Origin: Legionella drozanskii LLAP-1
GTDB taxonomy: Bacteria; Pseudomonadota; Gammaproteobacteria; Legionellales; Legionellaceae
Assembly (NCBI RefSeq): GCF_001467585.1
Contig: NZ_LNXY01000027.1
Coordinates: forward strand, 443,988-507,987
Reading direction: 5' to 3'
DNA length: 64,000 nt
In this document: piece by piece, positions 10,001 through 18,698 of the stretch
How positions within the stretch are numbered: the first letter of the stretch is position 1
Layout of the letters: each line of letters starts with the position of its first letter
Notes under the pieces: generated by a model
The model's database searches: none
What the model was told of the DNA's origin: nothing
The model's input: only the letters and a program-made list of their open reading frames with translations
Position numbers and translations under genes: made by a program

Positions 10001-10692
10001 TCACCAAGCGTTACCATCGCTGCGGTTGAATTTTGTGAGGCTGCCTTCGTTAATAGCTCAACCGCCTTGCCCATGTCACGTGTCACCCCTGTGCCATTGG
10101 CATACAACTCACCTAATTTCGCTTGGGCGTCAATCTGGCCCTGCTCGGCTGCTTTAGTTAACCAAATGGCACCTAATTTTTTACTATTTTGATCACGGCT
10201 GTCTAGGAAATGAATACCTAAGGTATATTGGGCGAGAGCATTACCTCCTTTAGCAGCATCGATATAATATTTTCTTGCTGTATCAGAATTCTTTTTCGTA
10301 CCTAAACCAAAGAGATAAGCCCCAGCGCAATACATTTGCGCTTGGATGTCCCCAGCTGCAGCCGATTTTTTAAACCAGTACAGTGCTTTTTCCGGATCTT
10401 TTTCTTCGAGGAGATAATAACGGCTAAGTAATTGCTGAGCCGGCAAAATACCTTTTTCAGCCGCTTGATTAAAATAACGTAAGGCCAAGGTATTATTTTT
10501 TAATTGGCCATAACCATATAAACGCATCCGGCCCATATAATAATCAGCCACGGGATCACTTTTAGACTGATTAAGTGTTTGTGCAGCAAGTGGATAATTT
10601 CCTTGACGATAAGCGTCTAATCCATCTGTAGCATAAGCCAGTTGGCTTCCGGCAGCTGCAACCAAGTAAAACCATGGCACGAATGATTTCAT
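7054..10692 (-). CDS. enhC: EnhC-like giant Sel1-repeat periplasmic protein
   Basis: 1212-residue protein with a signal peptide (residues 1-21, ending AYA) followed by tandem Sel1-like repeats of about 36 residues (A..G...AQ..LG..Y..G pattern), well over twenty. A non-repetitive linker at roughly residues 330-490 divides a shorter N-terminal array from a longer C-terminal one. Size, architecture and position as third gene after enhA and enhB match L. pneumophila EnhC. There EnhC aids host-cell entry and intracellular growth, and it binds the lytic transglycosylase Slt so that fewer muropeptides are released to NOD1 (family knowledge). The gene starts 58 bases after enhB, so it is probably in the same operon. 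Sel1 proteins without enh context exist, but the three-gene arrangement makes this assignment firm. Confidence 0.9.
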   Translation of the reverse strand: MKSFVPWFYLVAAAGSQLAYATDGLDAYRQGNYPLAAQTLNQSKSDPVADYYMGRMRLYGYGQLKNNTLALRYFNQAAEKGILPAQQLLSRYYLLEEKDPEKALYWFKKSAAAGDIQAQMYCAGAYLFGLGTKKNSDTARKYYIDAAKGGNALAQYTLGIHFLDSRDQNSKKLGAIWLTKAAEQGQIDAQAKLGELYANGTGVTRDMGKAVELLTKAASQNSTAAMVTLGELAIKQNQMDTGKDWLTKAANAHDVRAEMALARLYSDPKSASFNLQTGFMWTLQAAQNGSVEAQQTLALLYKDGKGVIANQQLSDQWQQKAKQSLAKKDSEIAADIQVARWLSNGRDDSFAADNYSLGGIYSAWQNPLALKENSYNSAPQMEALSRAELYKPNFSMAQPSEIPINDYFDLIAPMLNANHIATWTFPRYPLDKQIEALQKNESLAVEHKPRESMVNEGAPFPDKAGPQDFNYFKEKTVGWENKANYQAVLSQLYGQAILGNSSAQFEIGQLYQYGIGVVKSPQQAIIYYQLAAAQQDVRAEYNLGILYLEGQTNPVDYKQGMSWMTDAAFKGNVYAQYTLANIYDKGFTDANGSIIVEPNVQQALAMYYLASSNGYGPAEYRLAEYLVKQKQVGLSVVAKQNRTQLIRRLYQGAVAQGVAEAELPLAYYNAMDTAHPDKQMQAFDVAKKEAKSGNGEAALLLGMMYERGIAVPANQVEALYWYQQAPLNPVNAFVLGTYYSQGIGLSKDAEKGLALLQQAADASFSYASLNLAVLKHQQGESFLDDLIKARDEGNTTASLLLADYYLAQADDPANMQQAREIYQYLAEKGDKEGQVKLGYLYDTGLGGQLDRELAAKWYLASAEQGQPIAQFLLGQLYQLGRIGKEPNYAEAKKWYAAAQAAYPKAAVALGFIYDTVEDNYLKALESYQLAAQKGDAVGEYDLGLIYEKGKGLPVDYAKAQALFTKSSDKGYSEAMTQLAGMYFNGLGAERNEQKALQLYKQAAALGDPDALYQLGLLSETGVATKLDFPSAVTYYQEAAAKGNDTAKLALARIYQYGLGVSQDNEQAKQLYGELAANNNGYAQYQLAVMLFNAAPDHKSEEGKRLLQQASDNGSFQARKMLQWLDAQQQERISFIEPISINRSPVLARQPADLMYFDALSEWNRGDEDLSRLILKRLMTQFPQYVPAKRAYEQLNQHSASFSVVYNERSQHE

Positions 10693-10750
10693 GGTAACTC
10701 CCTCTCATCTATATGTTTACTGCAAGAAATCTATTTGGGTACTCACTTAT

Positions 10751-11290
10751 TTACTGCCCTGGAATAATGCCATAGTGCACAACTGCACTTACCGCGCCAT
10801 TCCTGGTACTGCTATTCACTAACCAATAATTACCCCGATTATTTAACCCATACTTCACATTGGTGTACTCACATACTCTCAAACTTTGCGCACAATCAAT
10901 GACTTGTCCATATTGAGATTTTTTATCAGGAATCGTGCAAATGAATTTAACCTTTTTTTCACTCGTCGATAAAATTCCCCACTCGTGAGCTCCAATAACA
11001 TGATTTAAATACAAACTACGTGAACTTTCTTCATTACGCATCTGAAAAAGGTTCACAGGTTGGCCCAGGGTGTTAAATAAAAAATACATTGATTGATTCT
11101 GGCCATTTGCTCCGGTAATCAAATGTAAGGTTTGCAATTCAAATTGATATCCAGAGTTATAACAACCAATAGGTGGTCTATTATCATCTTTTTCCACTTT
11201 TTCTTCTTTCTGGACTCCAGCATTCGCAATGCCAGCTGACAATAAAGTCAAGAATAAGCTTAGGCCTAGATTTGGTTTGATTATGTTCAT
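10751..11290 (-). CDS. enhB: EnhB-like secreted protein
   Basis: 179-residue protein with an N-terminal signal peptide (cleavage likely after ANA, about residue 24), then a charged stretch (KEEKVEKDD) and a domain with several cysteines, suggesting a disulfide-bonded periplasmic or outer-membrane-associated protein. No catalytic motif is recognisable. Assignment rests on length and on lying between enhA (four-base overlap, ATGA) and enhC. Function is unknown beyond the locus's link to host entry. Confidence 0.75.
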   Translation of the reverse strand: MNIIKPNLGLSLFLTLLSAGIANAGVQKEEKVEKDDNRPPIGCYNSGYQFELQTLHLITGANGQNQSMYFLFNTLGQPVNLFQMRNEESSRSLYLNHVIGAHEWGILSTSEKKVKFICTIPDKKSQYGQVIDCAQSLRVCEYTNVKYGLNNRGNYWLVNSSTRNGAVSAVVHYGIIPGQ

Positions 11291-12018
11291 TCCTGTGGCT
11301 CCTCTTTTTCTTTTGTCAGAACTGGGCGAATCACTACTTTGGTACCCAAAAAGTGATTAGCATCATTAGATAAGTCGACAAAACTATGGTTTAGCCATTC
11401 CGCATCGCGGGTAAACATTCTCACACAACCATGACTTGCTCTATATCCAGGAATATCCGGCGAGCCGTGTAAAGCAAAGCCCTTATGGAAATACATGCAA
11501 AAGGGCATTTTTGCTCCGCCACGTCCGATAGGATACACATTGGATCGGCAGCGCTCATTTTCTTTGCTGAAAAAGCGGAAAATACCTGTCATCGTGCGGC
11601 ATGAGCGAGCAGCATCTGGACATCTGTCCCTTCCTGAGGAAATGGGACCCCATTTCACTAACTTCCCCTCTTTATCATAAGCTCCCCAAGCTAATTTATC
11701 CTGATCAACAATCACTTGTTTTTCACCTTCGGCTTTAATGGTTAATGGGAAAGGAGAAAAATCAAGAAGATTTTTTTCAGCAAGATTACGTGGGACCACA
11801 ATGACTTTACCAGCCCATAAATAGTTATAGGTTCTATTTAAGCGTTGAACAACATCACGCTGTAGTTCGTCAGGAAACAATTTTTCCCAAGTTTGCCCAG
11901 AACCAACCTTTATGCATTGATAATCTGGGTACGAACACAGAGCAGTGCCGTAATAATTTGCAGCATTAACTGCGGCTGCCTGTATCATCAGCGCAATCAC
12001 TCCTGTTATTTTTTTCAT
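11287..12018 (-). CDS. enhA: EnhA-like L,D-transpeptidase (YkuD family)
   Basis: 243-residue exported protein with a signal peptide (residues 1-19). After a stretch resembling a cell-wall-binding region, residues about 100-230 form a YkuD catalytic domain. His184 (HGSPD) and the SHGCVR motif with catalytic Cys198 and Arg200 are all present, so an active peptidoglycan L,D-transpeptidase is expected. First gene of the enhA-enhB-enhC operon, with stop and next start overlapping (ATGA). An AGGGGAATC sequence precedes the ATG. The upstream region is shared with the divergent GGDEF gene. Confidence 0.88.
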   Translation of the reverse strand: MKKITGVIALMIQAAAVNAANYYGTALCSYPDYQCIKVGSGQTWEKLFPDELQRDVVQRLNRTYNYLWAGKVIVVPRNLAEKNLLDFSPFPLTIKAEGEKQVIVDQDKLAWGAYDKEGKLVKWGPISSGRDRCPDAARSCRTMTGIFRFFSKENERCRSNVYPIGRGGAKMPFCMYFHKGFALHGSPDIPGYRASHGCVRMFTRDAEWLNHSFVDLSNDANHFLGTKVVIRPVLTKEKEEPQE

Positions 12019-12218
12019 GTCGTGATTCCCCTAATTCGTCTTCAATTTTTCTGATGCAAGAAGCATGCTTAAATGCAAAAAATTTCTTCTTACTCGTTAT
12101 TATTATTTCAAATCCACATTGCTAGCTAAAAAACAAGCTCTAGACCCTGTGTCGGTAGAATGCTTAAAAAGTTTAGCTTTTGGGCAAACTTTATAACGAA
12201 TAACTATAATTAGCTAAA

Positions 12219-14753
12219 GTGGACTTTAATTTAGACTCTATGAGCACAAAAAAATTCCTTATTAATGAACATCCTCCGCCAAACAAGGTTTTGGAGAATC
12301 TCATTGTGAATGAGGAAACTAAACGGAATTTACAAGAGACTAAAGATGGTGTGATTGTCTTCGATAGGCAGGGCATAGTGATTTTTCTGAATGACACTGC
12401 AAAAAAATATTTCCCTTCCCCACTTAGCCAAATCATCGGAAAACCGATAGAAAAATTAGTACCTCTGAACTCAATGGCCCAGAGACGGTTATTTTGCAAA
12501 GCAAGAAAATATTTTTCTCTGGCAACTACAGGCATCCCACAAGAATTTCATTGGGTAGAAGAAAAAGGGAAACACCCGATTCAAGCCTTTAATGTGATCT
12601 TTAATGCGACAATTCTTGACGATAAAAAAGTGACCATTATTCGATTTATAGACATCCTTCAAGTAAAAACCTTTGAATGGGCACTTTGGTCGTTGGCAAA
12701 AATTAATAATTACGGTTGTATAAACGACATCATCGATGACATAACTGAATTAGCCTCCGAAGTGTTTTATGCCGAGTATGGAGTAGTTAGTCTATTCGAT
12801 CAGGAAATTACTCATTCCATTAGCTATTTTCATCAGGGAAAAGAACCGAATTTCTCTCATGCGCTAGCCGATACTCCTTGTCAGCAAGTAAGAAAAGAAA
12901 AGAAAATTTGTTATTATAATGGCGATGTTCGCGCTAAATTTCCCAAATTTCAGTTCTTAACGGATTTCAATATCAATTCCTATTTAGGCGGTCCGCTTAT
13001 TAATTCCGAGGACGAAGTGGTTGGTAGCTTAGTCGTGATGTCTGAACAAAAGTTTAAAGTCAGTTCTCTCTATAAGACTTTGTTTCAACTGTTTATGGAT
13101 AGAATAAGTCTAGAAATTGAACGGCTACTCGCGCAACGAAAATTACAATTCCTAGCCAGCTTTCCACAACAGGATCCCAATCCTGTGATACGTATCGACT
13201 CAGATGGTACCCTTCTTTATGCCAATAAATCAGGTTTTGAAATTCTTAACCAGTGGTCAATGCGGGACAACAAAACTCCCAACATCCTCATGGAAGCCTG
13301 TCAACGTGCACAACAACAAGAGGAGGGGATTCGAGAAGAATTTACAATCAATCATCGAGTTTATCTTTTCACTCTGGTCTGGATTGAAAGCTTTTCGCAA
13401 ATCAATATTTATGCAATAGACATCAGCGAACTCAAATTGGCCCAGCAAAAAATGCGTAATCTTGCCAACTTCGACACGCTAACCAATGTAGCTAACCGAG
13501 AATACTTTAAAACGACATTCAATCATTGGCTAATCGATGCTAAAAATAATGCCCAACAATTAGCTCTTTTACTGATTGATCTTGATAATTTTAAATCCGT
13601 TAATGATACCTTCGGCCATCCGATTGGCGATCGCCTATTAAAAACAGTCACGCGAAGAATATCGGGTTGTTTAAGAAGCTCAGATTTTATTGCTCGTTTG
13701 GGTGGTGATGAATTTGTAGTTCTTTTAAAAATACATAAAGTTAGCGATATCTACAAAATTGCCGAAAAAATCAATCAAGTCCTTTGCTCACCGTTTGAAC
13801 TCGGCGAATACCATATCGAAAGCTCTTGCAGTACCGGAATTAGTTTTTACCCACAAAATGGCGTCACGACAAGCGAATTGCTTAAAAATGCTGATATAGC
13901 AATGTATCAAGCGAAAAAAAATGGCCGAAACCAATATTGTCTATTTTCTAACGTCAGACATAATGGTGAGTCTAAACGGCGAACCCTTATAAAAAGGAGT
14001 TTAAAAGGCACCGACTTAGTCAATCAGCTATCTATTAATTATCAACCTCAGTTTGATTTGCAATCCAAAAAAATAATTGGCTTTGAAGCATTCGTTCGCT
14101 GGCATCACCCTAAAGAAGGTTTAATCTCCCCCTACGAATTTATTCCTCTTGCGGAGCAGACTGGCGCGATTTATTCCATTGGTTATTGGGTAATTAAGCA
14201 AGCACTGCAAGACTATCAAAAAACGATGATGTCCATTTCGGATGCTAAACTTTCGCTAAATATTGCTCTATCACAACTTAATGACCATCATTTTATTGAG
14301 CATTTGTGTGAAAATATCAATCGTTTTGAAGTCAGTAATGAGTTGGTTATCTTAGACTTAGCAGAGCAGATATCCACCATTCAATACCGTCATCTTGATG
14401 AGCATTTACAAGAAATTCATGCACTAGGTATTCAATTAAGTTTAGATAACTACGGCAGTGAATATTCCTCTCTCTCTCGATTACTCGAGGTGCCCATTAA
14501 CGTTGTAAAAATAGACCAAAACTTTCTTCATACTTTGGAAACTCAACCACGTCACAGAGCATTTATTAGCGGTATCATCGATTTGGCAAATAAAATGGAA
14601 TTACAGGTGATTCAAAAAGGCGTTGAAAACAAAAGTCAGAATGAGGCACTAAAAAATTTAGGCTGCCGCTATGCTCAGGGGTTTTATTATTGCCCTCCTC
14701 TTTCACTGAATGAGCTAAAAGAATTTTTAACAAAATATGCTCTGTTAAATTAG
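12219..14753 (+). CDS. PAS-GAF-PAS-GGDEF protein with degenerate EAL domain
   Basis: 844-residue cyclic-di-GMP signalling protein. Order: PAS (about residues 40-130), GAF-like (about 150-300), short PAS (about 320-400), GGDEF (about 410-575) and EAL-type (about 600-840). The GGDEF motif at residues 495-499 is intact and preceded by an RxxD inhibitory site (RSSD), so diguanylate cyclase activity is likely. The EAL half has lost key residues: EAL reads EAF, the ELTE motif reads DLAE, DDFGTG reads DNYGSE and AEGVET reads QKGVEN, so phosphodiesterase activity is unlikely. No membrane segment is seen. The start is a GTG at 12219; an ATG at 12240 is also possible. Confidence 0.88.
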   Translation: MDFNLDSMSTKKFLINEHPPPNKVLENLIVNEETKRNLQETKDGVIVFDRQGIVIFLNDTAKKYFPSPLSQIIGKPIEKLVPLNSMAQRRLFCKARKYFSLATTGIPQEFHWVEEKGKHPIQAFNVIFNATILDDKKVTIIRFIDILQVKTFEWALWSLAKINNYGCINDIIDDITELASEVFYAEYGVVSLFDQEITHSISYFHQGKEPNFSHALADTPCQQVRKEKKICYYNGDVRAKFPKFQFLTDFNINSYLGGPLINSEDEVVGSLVVMSEQKFKVSSLYKTLFQLFMDRISLEIERLLAQRKLQFLASFPQQDPNPVIRIDSDGTLLYANKSGFEILNQWSMRDNKTPNILMEACQRAQQQEEGIREEFTINHRVYLFTLVWIESFSQINIYAIDISELKLAQQKMRNLANFDTLTNVANREYFKTTFNHWLIDAKNNAQQLALLLIDLDNFKSVNDTFGHPIGDRLLKTVTRRISGCLRSSDFIARLGGDEFVVLLKIHKVSDIYKIAEKINQVLCSPFELGEYHIESSCSTGISFYPQNGVTTSELLKNADIAMYQAKKNGRNQYCLFSNVRHNGESKRRTLIKRSLKGTDLVNQLSINYQPQFDLQSKKIIGFEAFVRWHHPKEGLISPYEFIPLAEQTGAIYSIGYWVIKQALQDYQKTMMSISDAKLSLNIALSQLNDHHFIEHLCENINRFEVSNELVILDLAEQISTIQYRHLDEHLQEIHALGIQLSLDNYGSEYSSLSRLLEVPINVVKIDQNFLHTLETQPRHRAFISGIIDLANKMELQVIQKGVENKSQNEALKNLGCRYAQGFYYCPPLSLNELKEFLTKYALLN

Positions 14754-14805
14754 GGGCTGTTTACACTTCGCTAGTTTGGGCTTAAATAGCTTGATTTTGA
14801 GCACC

Positions 14806-16668
14806 CTAACCATTTCCGTGAAAATGCTCATATATTCGTGTAGCTAATTCGTTGTTTATCCCATTTACCTTCGCAATTTCACTGAGTGGTGCCTTGGCTA
14901 ATTCACGTAATCCTCCAAAGCGCCGTAACAAAGCTTGTCGTCTTTTGGGACCGACGCCCTCAATTGATTCCAGCGAAGAATCAAGACTGGCATGTTGACG
15001 TTTTTTTCTATGTGAGGTAATTGCAAAGCGGTGCGCCTCGTCACGAATATGCTGGAGTAAATGTAAAGCTGGGGAATCCGAAGGTAGGGTTAGCTCCTTA
15101 TCCTCGGCCACTAAAATTAAACGCTCCCATCCCGCTTTTCGGTCAGGACCTTTGGCAATCCCTAAAAGAGTCACTCCCTCGACCTGTAGAGACTCAAGAA
15201 CCCGTTCTGCCACCGCCACCTGGCCTTTCCCACCGTCAATAATAAGCACATCGGGTAATTGTTGTTCTTGCTGAAGACGCTTAAACCGTCGCGTTATAGC
15301 CTGCTCCAGCGCCGCGTAATCGTCTCCCGGGGTAATGCCGCTAATATTAAAACGGCGATAATCGGTCTTTCGCGGCCCTTCTGCATCAAAAACTACGCAG
15401 GAAGCTACGGTTTCTTCCCCCTGCGTGTGACTAATATCAAAACACTCCATGCGCAGAATGCTCACTTCTCGCTGGAGCAGCTTGGCCAGGGCTAGATACC
15501 TCATTCTTATTGTCGATGAGGAGGCAATATGCTCGGCGATAGAAAGTCGCAAATTGTTAAGCGCAAAATCGACCCATCGTGCCTTTATGCCTCGTGGCTG
15601 AATTTGGATCTGACAATTTTTGCCGCGTAACTCACTCAACAGCTGCTGCAAAGCTTCGCGCTCAGGGACGGCTTGATGAGTAATAATAAGTGCCGGAATG
15701 CGCTCTGGTGTATCAATATAATAAAAAGAAATAAAAGCAGTAAACACTTCTTGCCACAGACTATTCTCATCATTTTCATTGTCAGTAAAACCTTGCTTCG
15801 GTACTGATGGAAAAAAATTATGACTCGTTAATACATGCCCTTCTCGAACAGTAACATATTGAATACAAGCAAACCCTGGTTGCGCCTCAATAGCGATCAC
15901 ATCAGCATCCCCACTAAGCTGTACAACCCCCTGCTGTTCTTGAACTAAGCGTAGGCTTTTGATTTGATCACGCAAAATTGCCGCCTCCTCAAACGCCAAT
16001 TGCTTGACTACTTGCTCCATGCGTTTAGCCAGTTCTTCAAGAAGAAGCTGTGATTTACCCTGTAAAAACCGCGTTGCATCATCCACTGATTGTTGATAGT
16101 CCTCAGCGGAAATATAGCCGGTACAGGGTGCTGTACATCGCTTAATTTGGTATTGCAAACAAGGTCGAGAACGCGTGCTAAAATAACTATCGCTGCAATT
16201 GCGAATTTTAAATACTTTTTGAATCGTACCTAAAGTCTCCCGCACTGCCGCTGCACTTGGATAAGGCCCATAAAACTCCCCCTTGCGTGGTTTTTTCTTA
16301 GAACGGTATAACTCCATGCGAGGAAAGGGATGATTAGAAGTCACATGAATATAAGGATAGGATTTATCATCACGAAGAAGAACGTTGTATTTAGGTCGAA
16401 GTGATTTGATTAAATTAGATTCTAATAAAAGCGCTTCGGTTTCACTGCGAGTCACACTCAGGTCAATCGTCGCGATTTGGCTAATCAACGATCGTGTTTT
16501 TACCCCAACATTTTGCTTGTTAAAATAACTACTTACTCTTTTTTTTAAATTTCGCGCTTTGCCCACATAAAGCACTGTACCACTTGAATCTACCATCCGG
16601 TAAACACCAGGTTCAGTTGTCAGATTTGTCAGAAATTTGGTGAGATCGATTGTGATTTTATCAGTCAT
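14806..16668 (-). CDS. uvrC: Excinuclease ABC subunit C
   Basis: Endonuclease of nucleotide excision repair that cuts on both sides of a lesion held by UvrB. 620 residues, normal length. The N-terminal GIY-YIG domain (PGVYRM...LYVGKA) lies at residues 20-55, a cysteine cluster and the UvrB-contact (UVR) region near 200-240, an RNase H-like half around 380-540 (ECFDISH, IDGGKGQ), and tandem HhH motifs at the end ([10 protein letters not shown]). It lies downstream of letA on the same strand, the arrangement known as uvrY-uvrC or gacA-uvrC in gammaproteobacteria, with about 200 bases between them. Confidence 0.97.
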   Translation of the reverse strand: MTDKITIDLTKFLTNLTTEPGVYRMVDSSGTVLYVGKARNLKKRVSSYFNKQNVGVKTRSLISQIATIDLSVTRSETEALLLESNLIKSLRPKYNVLLRDDKSYPYIHVTSNHPFPRMELYRSKKKPRKGEFYGPYPSAAAVRETLGTIQKVFKIRNCSDSYFSTRSRPCLQYQIKRCTAPCTGYISAEDYQQSVDDATRFLQGKSQLLLEELAKRMEQVVKQLAFEEAAILRDQIKSLRLVQEQQGVVQLSGDADVIAIEAQPGFACIQYVTVREGHVLTSHNFFPSVPKQGFTDNENDENSLWQEVFTAFISFYYIDTPERIPALIITHQAVPEREALQQLLSELRGKNCQIQIQPRGIKARWVDFALNNLRLSIAEHIASSSTIRMRYLALAKLLQREVSILRMECFDISHTQGEETVASCVVFDAEGPRKTDYRRFNISGITPGDDYAALEQAITRRFKRLQQEQQLPDVLIIDGGKGQVAVAERVLESLQVEGVTLLGIAKGPDRKAGWERLILVAEDKELTLPSDSPALHLLQHIRDEAHRFAITSHRKKRQHASLDSSLESIEGVGPKRRQALLRRFGGLRELAKAPLSEIAKVNGINNELATRIYEHFHGNG

Positions 16669-16787
16669 GTACTACAACCAGTCTAAATGCAGAGTTTAAT
16701 CTATTAAAGTATAGACACTTCTAATAGGGCAAATCTCGATGGCTTTACCGCTTTGGCACCCCTGATCAAGCCAGCTTTATTGCCGGT

Positions 16788-16814
16788 GTCGTCACTGCGA
16801 GTGAGCGTAACGAC
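16788..16814. repeat. Palindromic intergenic repeat between letA and uvrC
   Basis: 27-base imperfect palindrome (GTCGT ... ACGAC outer arms, CACT/AGTG inner arms). It resembles the short 'GTCATTGCGAGCGAGCG'-type intergenic repeats found in many bacterial genomes. It could mark a mobile palindrome or form an RNA hairpin between the two genes. Confidence 0.45.
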
Positions 16815-16870
16815 CCAGGATTCAGAGTAAAAGAGTTAACCAACCTGGATAGGCGCGACGTCAAACTAAC

Positions 16871-17533
16871 CTATCCTTCATCATGCAATGCATCATTAGG
16901 CTGTTCAATGACGCGGTGTTTCATTGCTAAGAAAGTAAGCTCAACATCATTTTTTATGGCTAGCTTCTCAAACATACGATATCGATAACCATTGATCGTT
17001 TTTGAACTTAAGAATAAGCGATCAGCAATATCTTGTACGGTCATGCCGCTGGTAATCATCAACATTACTTGCATTTCACGTTCAGATAGTAAGTCAAAAG
17101 GAGAATCTTGTACGGCTTCTAAGCTATTAATTGCCATTTTTTGCGCAATTTCCGCACTTAAATACTTCTCTCCTTTAGCTACTTTCCGGATAGCTGCAGC
17201 CATTTCTTCGGCACCCGACTCTTTAGTTAGATAACCCATAGCACCTAGTTGCAAAACTCTTGTAGGCAATGGTTCGGTACACATAGCTGTGACAGCAATG
17301 ACTTTAACTTGCGGATTTGATTTTTTAAGTCGTCTAGTGACTTCCCAACCATCTATACCCGGCATTTTCATATCCAGCAGCACAACATCGGGCTTATGGG
17401 ATTTAACCAAAGCCAAAGCCTGCTCACCGCTCTCAGCATCGGCAACCACTTCCATATCAGGAAGATCATCTAATAATCGTCGAATACCCATTCGCACTAG
17501 AGCATGGTCATCAACAATTAGTACTTTTATCAA
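16871..17533 (-). CDS. letA: Response regulator LetA (GacA/UvrY family)
   Basis: 220-residue NarL/FixJ-type regulator: receiver domain (DD at residues 8-9, phosphoacceptor Asp54, Lys near 104) and LuxR-type helix-turn-helix (LSEREMQVM ... SSKTINGYRYRMFEKL) at about 150-210. Close match in layout to GacA/UvrY/LetA, the partner of sensor LetS, which switches Legionella to the transmissive phase through RsmY/RsmZ RNAs and CsrA (established in L. pneumophila). Translation appears to start at TTG (17533): an AAGGAG sequence sits 7 bases before it and no ATG or GTG fits the family N-terminus. Upstream of uvrC on the same strand. Confidence 0.93.
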   Translation of the reverse strand: MIKVLIVDDHALVRMGIRRLLDDLPDMEVVADAESGEQALALVKSHKPDVVLLDMKMPGIDGWEVTRRLKKSNPQVKVIAVTAMCTEPLPTRVLQLGAMGYLTKESGAEEMAAAIRKVAKGEKYLSAEIAQKMAINSLEAVQDSPFDLLSEREMQVMLMITSGMTVQDIADRLFLSSKTINGYRYRMFEKLAIKNDVELTFLAMKHRVIEQPNDALHDEG

Positions 17534-17675
17534 GCGTTGCTCCTTGACTCTTTATGTCAATGAACAGAAAACATGCAACGATATTAGCAAGACTGACTTA
17601 GCATTACAATTAGATCTCATTTTAGCCGTGAGCTTTATCATCTTTTTGCTAAAATATTGCCTTATGAGCACAAAA

Positions 17676-17720
17676 TTAGAGGCTGTTGATCATGAAAATT
17701 TGTCTCTCAACAGCCTCTAA
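17676..17720 (-). terminator. phhA terminator
   Basis: A 14-bp perfect stem (TTAGAGGCTGTTGA and its complement) with a 17-base loop begins one base after the phhA stop codon. In the minus-strand direction the stem is followed by TTTTG. Confidence 0.75.
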
Positions 17721-17721
17721 A

Positions 17722-18540
17722 CTAACAAGCTAAAATATGAATGTTGGGATTATTCGGATCGACCGGGAATAAAGGTGGGTATTCACCCAACTCTCTGGCA
17801 CGCTCGATAAAGTGATTCATATCTGCCTCAACAAAATCATAAAGCTCATGGTAATCACTAATGACAAAATACACAGCCTGCAACATATCAATCCGATAAG
17901 GCATACGAAAAGCAACCACAGGATCAAAAATCACTCGCATTGCTTTATCACTTTCAACGCTATAAGCCGTCTCACTGATTGAGGACAAAATCCCCCCTCC
18001 GTAAGCTCGTAAACCTTGGGGCGTTTTAATCAACCCAAACTCCACGGTAAACCAAAAAAGTCGCTGCAATAAGGCCCATTTCTCTTCGGGTAGACTTAAT
18101 ACCTTACAGGCATAATTACAAACAAAATCCGCATAGACAGGATTCGTCAACATCGGGCAATGCCCAAAGATTTCATGAAAAATGTCAGGCTCTTTCACAT
18201 AATCGATCTCTTCTTCACAACGAATAAACGTTGCGGCAGGAAAGCGTCGATCCGCTAATAATTCAAAAAAAGCACGTGCGGAAATCAATGCTTCCACTGG
18301 CTCAACTCGCCATCCAGTTAGGGAATTGAGACGACGACTCAGTTCGGGTAATTGTGGAATATGATTTGAAGATAAATTAAGACACTCTAACCCTTTCAAA
18401 AACTCATCACAAGCTCGTCCGGTTACTACCTTCATCTGACGTTCATAGAGTATTTGCCAGATGCGATGCTCTTCATTTGAATATTCCACCAAACCTTGTG
18501 CATTAGGGCGGTGAGCAACGTAACGACTGACAAATTCCAT
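17722..18540 (-). CDS. phhA: Phenylalanine-4-hydroxylase
   Basis: Iron- and tetrahydropterin-dependent monooxygenase converting phenylalanine to tyrosine. 272 residues, the length of bacterial single-domain enzymes that lack the mammalian regulatory domain. The iron ligands are visible: His122 and His127 in FHEIFGHCP and Glu167 in FTVEFG. In Legionella, tyrosine made here feeds the homogentisate pathway that gives pyomelanin (family knowledge). The ATG at 18540 has an AGGAGTT site six bases upstream; an upstream in-frame TTG is rejected. It has its own terminator at 17676. Confidence 0.96.
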   Translation of the reverse strand: MEFVSRYVAHRPNAQGLVEYSNEEHRIWQILYERQMKVVTGRACDEFLKGLECLNLSSNHIPQLPELSRRLNSLTGWRVEPVEALISARAFFELLADRRFPAATFIRCEEEIDYVKEPDIFHEIFGHCPMLTNPVYADFVCNYACKVLSLPEEKWALLQRLFWFTVEFGLIKTPQGLRAYGGGILSSISETAYSVESDKAMRVIFDPVVAFRMPYRIDMLQAVYFVISDYHELYDFVEADMNHFIERARELGEYPPLFPVDPNNPNIHILAC

Positions 18541-18671
18541 AGTAACTCCTAAAACTAACAAATAAGTTTAATCTGAACCTTATTGTTTAAATTATAGCGC
18601 TTTGCTTTAATGTGCAATACCATTCCGTATTCTTGTTTGTTTTGCGGGGCCAAGCCCAACGCTAAGGTCTG

Positions 18672-18692
18672 GCGAATCCCCACGGGATTCGC
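18672..18692. repeat. GCGAATCCC hairpin, member of a dispersed repeat
   Basis: Nine-base perfect inverted repeat (GCGAATCCC, three-base loop, complement). Read on the minus strand, the stretch GGGGATTCGCCAGACC then TTAGCGTTG closely matches GGGGTTTCGCCAGATC then TAGCGTTG at 37784-37807, so these are two copies of one intergenic repeat. It lies between dacB and phhA and could end dacB transcripts. Confidence 0.5.
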
Positions 18693-18698
18693 TTGAAC

